Assembly: GCA_965224415.1 (NCBI GenBank)
Contig: CBDCZB010000002.1
Span: forward strand, 186,001 to 250,000
DNA from: DAOUJI01 sp965224415
GTDB lineage: Bacteria > Chloroflexota > Dehalococcoidia > Lucifugimonadales > JAGWBF01
DNA length: 64,000 bases
Direction of reading: 5' to 3'
The position numbers and the translations under genes are program-made. Each line of letters opens with the position of its first letter. Within the stretch, counting starts at the first letter, position 1. The notes under the pieces were generated by a model, which was not told the DNA's origin, searched no databases, and saw only the letters and a program-made list of their open reading frames with translations. This document shows positions 58,413 through 64,000 of the stretch, one piece after another.

Positions 58413-59717
58413 ATGCTGAAGGAAGTCGGACACACCGTAACCCATCCGGGCAAGGGGTTCAACGACCCGCCCATCACTATCGACGTGCCGAAGGACCTGG
58501 TGACCGTGCCCGGAGTCCCAACCAGGGATGAAGACGTTTCCTTCTACTCCAGGGACTACCCACTGGAAATGCTGACACTGACCGAAAGCGCCTCTTTCGA
58601 CTGGCTCCGGGAGCAGCGAAAGAACAACCCGCCTGAAGTCATAAAGCACTACGAAGACCACCGAGCGGCTATGGTCCCCATCGCCGCATACGTCCAGTCC
58701 ACCAAGAACCTGGAACCCACGGGAGAGGCCAGCGGAGAGGACGTAACCGAACTGTTAAGGGCGAAGGCTAAAGAGCTGGGATACGGAGAAGTGGGGTTCA
58801 CGAGGTTCGACCACCGTTACTTGTACGTGAGCCAGAAGAGGAACCTGCGCTACGACCTGCCCCACGTGATATGCCTGGCCTACGAGCAGGACTACGCCAA
58901 GACCCAGACCACGCCCAGCCTCCAGTCGGAGGAGACCCATGAGGGCGTCTATGAAGTAATGGGCGACCTAACTATTCAGCTCGTGGACTACATCAGGTCG
59001 CTGGGATACCGCGCTCAGGTCAACGGCCCCACCGTCTCTTTGGCTCCGGTCCTGCCCTTCTTCGTAGCCGCCGGGCTGGGGCAGCTGGGCGCCAACGGCC
59101 AGCTTTTGTCTCCCCACTTCGGGTCTTGGGCGCGGCTGCAGCTGATTCACACCAACGCTAACGTCACCTACGACCAGCCCAAGGACTTCGGCCTCCACGC
59201 CTTTTGTCAGATATGCCTGGTATGCGTGAACAGGTGCCCCGGTCGGGCGCTCCAGCGTGAAAAGATATGGTACCGAGGCATCGAGAAGAACAAAGTCACC
59301 TTCAAGCGCTGTCAGCCCATCGTGGCCAAGTACCTGGCCTGCGGGGTCTGCATGAAGGTCTGCCCCATCGGAGCCTACGGCGTGAAGGCTGTCATGGACC
59401 ACTACCTCCAGACGGGCGAAGTGCTGGGCAAGGGCACGCACAACCTGGAGGGGTACAGCCTGCCGGGCATGGACTACTACGGACCCGATGAGATGCCCCG
59501 CTTCACAAGCGACGACTTCAAGATGCCTCAGGGACGTTCAGAGGACTGGATGCTCATTGAGTTCCGGGACCGCTATATGGAGGTCAAGGACGACCCCACT
59601 GTGGACAAGAACGACCTGTGGAAAGAGTTCCGCGACAGGGTCGAGGACTCGGTGTACCGGACCTTCGCCACCGCAATGGCCACCGACGACGGGGAGCGGA
59701 TAGTCCCTTCGAGTTAG
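58413..59717 (+). CDS. Reductive-dehalogenase-like 4Fe-4S protein without Tat signal
   Basis: A 434-residue protein. The C-terminal half has two ferredoxin-type clusters: CQICLVCVNRCPGRAL (C-x2-C-x2-C-x3-CP) and C-x10-C-x2-C-x3-CP ending in CGVCMKVCPIGAYG. The region before them (AKELGYGEVGFTRFDHRYLY, then VNGPTVSLAPVLPFFVAAGLGQLGANGQ) is like the corrinoid-binding fold of reductive dehalogenases and epoxyqueuosine reductase. There is no twin-arginine signal and no RdhB anchor gene, so it is probably cytosolic and may reduce a non-halogenated or a soluble substrate. AGGAGGAAGG precedes the ATG. QueG is ruled out as the best match by the N-terminal 100 extra residues. Confidence 0.72.
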   Translation: MLKEVGHTVTHPGKGFNDPPITIDVPKDLVTVPGVPTRDEDVSFYSRDYPLEMLTLTESASFDWLREQRKNNPPEVIKHYEDHRAAMVPIAAYVQSTKNLEPTGEASGEDVTELLRAKAKELGYGEVGFTRFDHRYLYVSQKRNLRYDLPHVICLAYEQDYAKTQTTPSLQSEETHEGVYEVMGDLTIQLVDYIRSLGYRAQVNGPTVSLAPVLPFFVAAGLGQLGANGQLLSPHFGSWARLQLIHTNANVTYDQPKDFGLHAFCQICLVCVNRCPGRALQREKIWYRGIEKNKVTFKRCQPIVAKYLACGVCMKVCPIGAYGVKAVMDHYLQTGEVLGKGTHNLEGYSLPGMDYYGPDEMPRFTSDDFKMPQGRSEDWMLIEFRDRYMEVKDDPTVDKNDLWKEFRDRVEDSVYRTFATAMATDDGERIVPSS

Positions 59718-59748
59718 GCCGGCGCTTCGGCACGACCCTCAGGGAGCC

Positions 59749-59874
59749 TTAGCGTTGGCTGGGGCTTGGCGTGAACTGGACGATGAAGTCGTGGAGTCGT
59801 TCATTCAACTCATCTATGCCCAGCGGGGGAACGACTGGGGCCGCGAGGTTAATCTCGCGGACTGAGTGCGTCCT
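59749..59874 (-). other. Coding-like strip of unknown origin in an intergenic region
   Basis: Within the 259-base gap before the membrane-protein gene, one minus-strand frame is open for 41 codons between TAG (59875-59877) and TAA (59749-59751) and translates as protein-like sequence (REINLAAPVVPPLG, then a charged helix). It has no start codon near its 5' end. It may be the tail of a lost gene. No repeat or promoter was identified in the rest of the gap. Confidence 0.25.
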
Positions 59875-59976
59875 CTACGGACACCCCGATCAATCCCCTC
59901 AAACGGATTCCCTCAACGCATTGATCGCTAGCTGGCGGTAGGGCCTCTTGTTGGACTTGCCTGCACCGACCTCGTA

Positions 59977-60660
59977 TTAGTCGTCGCCCGCTGGTTGTCC
60001 CTCCTCCGAAGGGGAGGGCACAACCTCTGCAACCGGACTAACCTTTTTCAATAGTCGGTCCCTCACCCGACCCAGCAACATGGCGACCCCATAGATTAGA
60101 CGCAACGCAAACTCCAAGGCGATGAGGAACCCCAAGTAGTAGAGGACCTTCTCGGTGTAACCCTCGGCCTCCTTCAGGATGTCCAGAGACTGTGAGACCG
60201 TGAAGAACGACGCATCAATAAGGAAGATAGCCAAAACCGCGAAGGGAAGGATTTTGGCCAAGTCCTTGGATAGGTCCTCGTTGTAGTAAGCAGACACTCT
60301 GATGGCGCTTACCGTGGCCAACGCCATCAGCAGTATGTCGGAGAAGGAATTCCCTTTTGAGAGGAACGTCAGGATAGCCGTAAGGACAGCGAACCAGAAG
60401 AAGGCAAAGACCGGAAACAGAATGATGTATTCCAATATGTATAAGGTGAAGTCCAGGAAGGCTTTCACCCACCGATGCCGTGACTTTTCATGTTGTGCCA
60501 GGTTCAACTGGAACATGTCCCTAGAGGCCACGAAACGGTAGAACCTGAAGACAAAGACCGCGTACACGGTCATGCCGAGAATGTAGACCAACACAGGGCG
60601 CAGCAAGTCCAGTGCATCACGAATATCCAGTCCGTTGGGGAAGATGTTATTAATTTCCAT
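59977..60660 (-). CDS. Hypothetical integral membrane protein (five TM segments)
   Basis: A 227-residue protein not recognised as a known family. Hydrophobic segments lie at about residues 20-44, 70-100, 108-127, 137-156 and 171-196, with a charged loop around residue 50-65 (SRDMFQLNLAQHEKSRHR) and a Pro/Ser/Glu-rich cytoplasmic tail. AAGGACAAGG precedes the ATG. It lies alone, convergent with nothing and divergent from the DUF1800 operon. Function unknown. Confidence 0.6.
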   Translation of the reverse strand: MEINNIFPNGLDIRDALDLLRPVLVYILGMTVYAVFVFRFYRFVASRDMFQLNLAQHEKSRHRWVKAFLDFTLYILEYIILFPVFAFFWFAVLTAILTFLSKGNSFSDILLMALATVSAIRVSAYYNEDLSKDLAKILPFAVLAIFLIDASFFTVSQSLDILKEAEGYTEKVLYYLGFLIALEFALRLIYGVAMLLGRVRDRLLKKVSPVAEVVPSPSEEGQPAGDD

Positions 60661-60978
60661 AAACCTTGTCCTTCACCTATAAACTCCTGGCCATGAGCGC
60701 CGTTGTGGAAGAGGCCCTAAATCCAGGACCGGTCACCAACAGACCTGAGGAGGTCCAATAGATGTTCCTTGAGACAATGGTTTCGAGACGTTCGACGGGC
60801 AAAACCTGCGGTTGGCAAGACCAGGCTGAATCCCCGCCCATGCACATCTTCTCCTCAACCCCACTCAGCCTCCGAGGCGAAGCCATTGTATCATTGCTAT
60901 ATATTGGAACCGCATGGCAGGAACGTTCGTCTTTTCGTCTAATCGAGGTGTCTGAACGGTTGTAAGCGGCCCGTCGCG

Positions 60979-61007
60979 TTGACAGGGAAATGCGTCGGGT
61001 GTATCAT
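60979..61007 (+). promoter_or_regulatory. Strong promoter for the DUF1800-DUF1501 operon, with 160-base leader
   Basis: A perfect TTGACA (60979-60984) and TATCAT (61002-61007) with a 17-base spacer. Transcription from about 61014 gives a leader of roughly 160 bases containing the hairpin at 61090-61120. The region 60661-61176 otherwise holds no gene. Confidence 0.6.
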
Positions 61008-61089
61008 CGGGGGCAGAATCGTTATAATCTGCGAATCGCAACTGAACACCGAACTCTACACGCCTGAAACAAGATAAAGCCGGGATTAC

Positions 61090-61120
61090 ACTGGCCTCCG
61101 GAGGAGGCCAGTTTGTCTTT
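61090..61120 (+). terminator. Hairpin with T-rich tail in the DUF1800 leader (attenuator-like)
   Basis: ACTGGCCTCC and GGAGGCCAGT form a perfect 10-bp stem with a GGA loop, followed by TTGTCTTT. It sits between the promoter at 60979 and the DUF1800 start at 61177, so it may be an attenuator or the end of a short RNA. Confidence 0.5.
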
Positions 61121-61176
61121 AACCTGGGGTCGATTCCAACCGCCAATTGGAGGAAATCCTTCTTAGGAGGAGCCGG

Positions 61177-62586
61177 ATGACAGATACCAAAGACGTTGCG
61201 CTGATGGCCCACTTGATGCGCCGGGCGGGGTTTGGCGCCCCTTATAACGAACTTGAGGAACGGGCGGCCAAAGGGTACGAGGCCACGGTGGAGGAGCTTC
61301 TGAACCCCGAGGAGCAGCCCGCCCTGGACATAGCCCTCCTGACACGGTATTTCGGTGAGTGGAGGGATCTAGTGGCGGAGGACTCGAACCAGTCTTACTG
61401 GACCTTCCGCATGATCAACACCAAGCGCCCGCTGGAGGAGAAGATCGCCCTGTTCTGGCATGGCATCTTCTGTGTCGGAAACTCCAAATGCGAACATGGC
61501 AGGCAAATTCAAATTCAACTGGACAAGTTCCGGATGTACGGCATGGGCAACTTCCATGACCTGCTCATGTTGCTGGCCACCGACCCCGCCATGACCTTCT
61601 ACTTGGACAACTGCCTTAGTCACAAAGGCTCCATTAACGAGAACTGGGGTAGAGAGCTTCTGGAACTCTTCTCCATGGGCGTGGGCAAAGACACTGAGGA
61701 CAACTACACCGAAGAGGACGTGAAGGAGTGCGCCCGGGCCTTCACCGGGTGGACCATCACCAACGCAATACCCAGATACCCCTTCGGCAGGTACGAGTCG
61801 CACTTCGTCTATAATGGTCAAGACCACGACGACGAGGAGAAGACCTTCCTGGGGCAGACTGGCCGCTTCAACGGCGAGGACATAATCGACATCGTCTGCA
61901 GCCGACCGGCCACGGCCCGCTTCGTCTCGAGGCACCTGTACAATTTCTTCGTGGCTGACGAGCCTCAGGTGCCGTCGTGGAAGCACACCGAGCCCCTGAA
62001 CATGGACGCCATCAAAGAGCTCGAAGACGAGTACTACCGGTCCAACTACAACATTAAGTCCATGCTGAGGTTGATGTTCAACTCCGAGTGGTTCAAAGAC
62101 GCCCGGTTCAAGAAGGTGAAGAGCCCCGCCGAGACTGTGGCGGGAATGATAAGGTTGGTAGGGGACCACAAGACTCCCAGGCCCGACTTCTACCAGGTGG
62201 TCAACGAAATCAAGTACATGGGTCAATCCCTACTCAACCCTCCTACAGTGGAAGGCTGGCACACGGGCCACGAGTGGATTGACAGCGGCACCCTGGTGGA
62301 GAGGGTAAACTTCAACGCGGACCAGGTGGGCAACACCAACTTGCCAGGCATACGATACATTATCGACAAGGTGGCGTCGGAAGGCTCGGCAATATCGGCC
62401 GAACAGCTGTTGGACCGGTGCCTGGAACTTCTGGGCCACTACGAGCTGTCGGACGAGCACAAGAGCAAGCTGGTGGCCACCGCCGAGCGTTGGGGTGAGC
62501 TTGAGCCTGGTACGGAAGAGTTCTCCCGGCGCGTGGGGCAGACGCTCCAGTTGCTGGTGGCGACCCAAGAGTACATCTTCGAATAG
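61177..62586 (+). CDS. DUF1800-domain protein
   Basis: A 469-residue DUF1800 protein. The opening LMRRAGFGAPYNEL, the central FWHGIFCVG and DPAMTFYLDNCLS, GSINENWGRELLELFSMG and YTEEDVKECARAFTGW are family signatures. The domain is always encoded beside DUF1501 proteins and is linked to cell-surface or polymer-related functions, but its biochemistry is not established. Most relatives carry a secretion signal; none is visible here. ATG 61177 follows TTAGGAGGAGCC. Cotranscribed with the next gene. Confidence 0.85.
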   Translation: MTDTKDVALMAHLMRRAGFGAPYNELEERAAKGYEATVEELLNPEEQPALDIALLTRYFGEWRDLVAEDSNQSYWTFRMINTKRPLEEKIALFWHGIFCVGNSKCEHGRQIQIQLDKFRMYGMGNFHDLLMLLATDPAMTFYLDNCLSHKGSINENWGRELLELFSMGVGKDTEDNYTEEDVKECARAFTGWTITNAIPRYPFGRYESHFVYNGQDHDDEEKTFLGQTGRFNGEDIIDIVCSRPATARFVSRHLYNFFVADEPQVPSWKHTEPLNMDAIKELEDEYYRSNYNIKSMLRLMFNSEWFKDARFKKVKSPAETVAGMIRLVGDHKTPRPDFYQVVNEIKYMGQSLLNPPTVEGWHTGHEWIDSGTLVERVNFNADQVGNTNLPGIRYIIDKVASEGSAISAEQLLDRCLELLGHYELSDEHKSKLVATAERWGELEPGTEEFSRRVGQTLQLLVATQEYIFE

Positions 62587-62601
62587 GCAAGGAGGCCTGA
62601 C

Positions 62602-63735
62602 ATGTCCGGCGACAAGAAAGACACCGTGCTGGCAGTGCTCCAGCTTTCCGGCGGCAACGACGCCATGAACACCGTCGTGCCCTACGGAGACCCCCTCTAC
62701 TTCGACAACCGGCAGAACGTACGGGTGCCTGAAGAGCAGGTCATCCCGATAAACGACTATCTGGGCTTCAACCCCAACATGGGCCCCCTCAAAGAACTCT
62801 GGGACATGGGCAAGGTGGCCATCATACAAGGCATCGGGTATCCGCACTGGGTGAGGACCCATTTCCGATCCATGGACATCTGGCACACCTGTGAGCCTCA
62901 GAAGGTGGTCAACGAGGGCTGGCTTGGCAAGACTATACGCGAGTTGGACCCTGACAAGGAGAACGTGCTCACCGGGGTCAACTTCGGGCGAGGGCTTCCC
63001 CGGGCTATGGCGGCGCCAGGCGTTCCCGTCGCCTCAGTCGGCGACCTGGAGACCTATGGCCTCTTGACCGGAATGTCCGGTCAGGACCAGCGGGAAGAAG
63101 CCCTGGATGTGTTCTCCAACCTGTACACGCCAATGCTGGGCACCACCATGGTGATGGACTACATTACCCAGACTGGCATGGACGCCCTCAAGGGAGCGGA
63201 CATCCTGGCGACGGCCCCGATCCAGTACTCCTCCAGCGTAGAATACGCCAGGAACTCGGTGGCCCAATACGTCAGGAACATGGCTCAGGTCCACACGGCG
63301 GGCCTAGGAACCAGGATCCTATACACCACCGCCCCCTACAACAGCTTCGACACTCACGCAGGGGAGATGGCCAGCCACTCCAGGCTGTGGACGGAGACCT
63401 CCAGGACCGTCAGTGACTTCTACGAAGACCTCAAGGAGCACGAGGCCGGCGACAACGTGATAACGCTGCTCTTCTCAGAGTTCGGACGCCGGGTCCGAGA
63501 CAACGGCTCCGGCACTGACCACGGCGCCGCAGGCGTCACCCTCGTCATAGGCGAGAAGGTCAAGGGGGGCCTCTACGGAGAGTATCCTTCCCTGAAAGAC
63601 GGCGACCTGATTGACGGAGACCTCGTCTACAACAACGACTTCCGGGGAACCTACGCCACGATTCTGGAGAAGTGGCTGGGGGTCGACTCGAAAGCCGTCC
63701 TGGGGGACTCTTTCGAGCAGTTGGACTTTATCTAA
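62602..63735 (+). CDS. DUF1501-domain protein
   Basis: A 377-residue DUF1501 protein of the sulfatase/alkaline-phosphatase-like superfamily. VLQLSGGNDAMNTVVPYGDPLY at the N-terminus contains the metal-site Asp, and SEFGRRVRDNGSGTDHGAAGVTLVIG near the C-terminus contains the conserved Asp-His pair. The usual Tat signal peptide is missing, as in its DUF1800 partner. AAGGAGG precedes the ATG, 15 bases after the DUF1800 stop. Substrate unknown. Confidence 0.85.
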   Translation: MSGDKKDTVLAVLQLSGGNDAMNTVVPYGDPLYFDNRQNVRVPEEQVIPINDYLGFNPNMGPLKELWDMGKVAIIQGIGYPHWVRTHFRSMDIWHTCEPQKVVNEGWLGKTIRELDPDKENVLTGVNFGRGLPRAMAAPGVPVASVGDLETYGLLTGMSGQDQREEALDVFSNLYTPMLGTTMVMDYITQTGMDALKGADILATAPIQYSSSVEYARNSVAQYVRNMAQVHTAGLGTRILYTTAPYNSFDTHAGEMASHSRLWTETSRTVSDFYEDLKEHEAGDNVITLLFSEFGRRVRDNGSGTDHGAAGVTLVIGEKVKGGLYGEYPSLKDGDLIDGDLVYNNDFRGTYATILEKWLGVDSKAVLGDSFEQLDFI

Positions 63736-63833
63736 AAAATTCCTGGCACGGCTGGAGTAAGAAACCCCAAATCCCTTCCCCCAGCGGAGAAAGGCCAGGA
63801 TAGGGGCAACACAGGCGCAACACGGAGGCGGCT

Positions 63834-64000
63834 ATGAGCATCGAACTGCACAGGGGCATATCGGTCGAACACAAGATCAGGCCGGTCCAACATTTGGAGC
63901 TCCATTACAGCCACACCATTGGCCGGTCGGACTTTTCAGGTCCCAGTTTTCGTTCTCCCGTGGACATCGCCAGGGGAGAGGGTGACGTGGCTTACGTCGT
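63834..64000 (+). CDS. Start of a probable NHL/beta-propeller protein (cut by window edge)
   Basis: From ATG 63834, with GGAGG six bases upstream, 55 codons are visible. The segment FRSPVDIARGEGDVAYVV resembles the first blade of an NHL-type propeller (PxDIAxxxxGxxYVxD). Similar to the protein at 54941 in style. Too little is in view for more. Confidence 0.5.
   Translation, partial: MSIELHRGISVEHKIRPVQHLELHYSHTIGRSDFSGPSFRSPVDIARGEGDVAYV

Overview
The window is a G+C-rich (roughly 60%), gene-dense bacterial chromosome segment. Gene content points to Chloroflexota, probably a Dehalococcoidia/SAR202-like lineage. The signs are five luciferase-like flavin monooxygenase paralogues, class III CoA-transferases, a cyclase-family hydrolase, SCP2-type thiolase plus DUF35 protein, a cytosolic reductive-dehalogenase-like iron-sulfur protein, a DUF1800/DUF1501 pair and abundant short intergenic palindromes. 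This assignment is inference from gene families; no rRNA, tRNA or CRISPR array was seen.

Layout. 1-9.2 kb mixes a partial Ldh-type dehydrogenase with a decaying accessory region (HEFCH metallopeptidase candidate, MntA/HepT, VapB with a VapC stub, a RelE-like remnant), interrupted by a catabolic block at 2.1-8.1 kb (luciferase-like monooxygenase, zinc alcohol dehydrogenases, cyclase, thiolase, DUF35). 9.2-13.2 kb holds two CoA-transferases, a DUF559 protein and another monooxygenase. 13.3-24.5 kb has a PcrA/UvrD helicase, a ThDP enzyme, two more monooxygenases, a DHA2 exporter and, directly behind it, a GrdB-like gene with an in-frame UGA that is best read as selenocysteine, followed by GNAT and NUDIX genes. 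24.8-31.6 kb has two methyltransferases, an alpha/beta hydrolase, a DtxR-family regulator, acetyl-CoA synthetase and a Kelch lipoprotein. 31.7-35.1 kb is a small defence island (AbiJ-NTD4/HEPN protein, fused methyltransferase-nuclease, PIN toxin with its partner). 35.5-41 kb is housekeeping (MgtE, NDUFA9-like, FolC, FabF, Lrp-type RAM domain).

41-45 kb is a graveyard: remnants of a two-component system and a DUF3883-like protein, then a lipoprotein gene with a collagen-like segment and five tandem Cache domains, four of them near-identical 387-bp repeats, broken by two amber codons and one frameshift. 45.2-64 kb returns to core and catabolic genes: HPP membrane protein, zinc alcohol dehydrogenase, GNAT, methyltransferase, gltB-gltD, NHL-repeat protein, fifth monooxygenase, iron-containing alcohol dehydrogenase, reductive-dehalogenase-like protein, a membrane protein, DUF1800-DUF1501 and the start of a beta-propeller gene.

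Together the catabolic genes look like modules for oxidising, CoA-activating and thiolytically cleaving diverse organic substrates to acetyl-CoA, with Acs and GltBD linking to central metabolism. The most noteworthy items are the candidate selenoprotein with a well-placed SECIS-like hairpin, the tandem-Cache lipoprotein, the repeated TAG interruptions confined to accessory genes, and the mosaic methyltransferase-nuclease.
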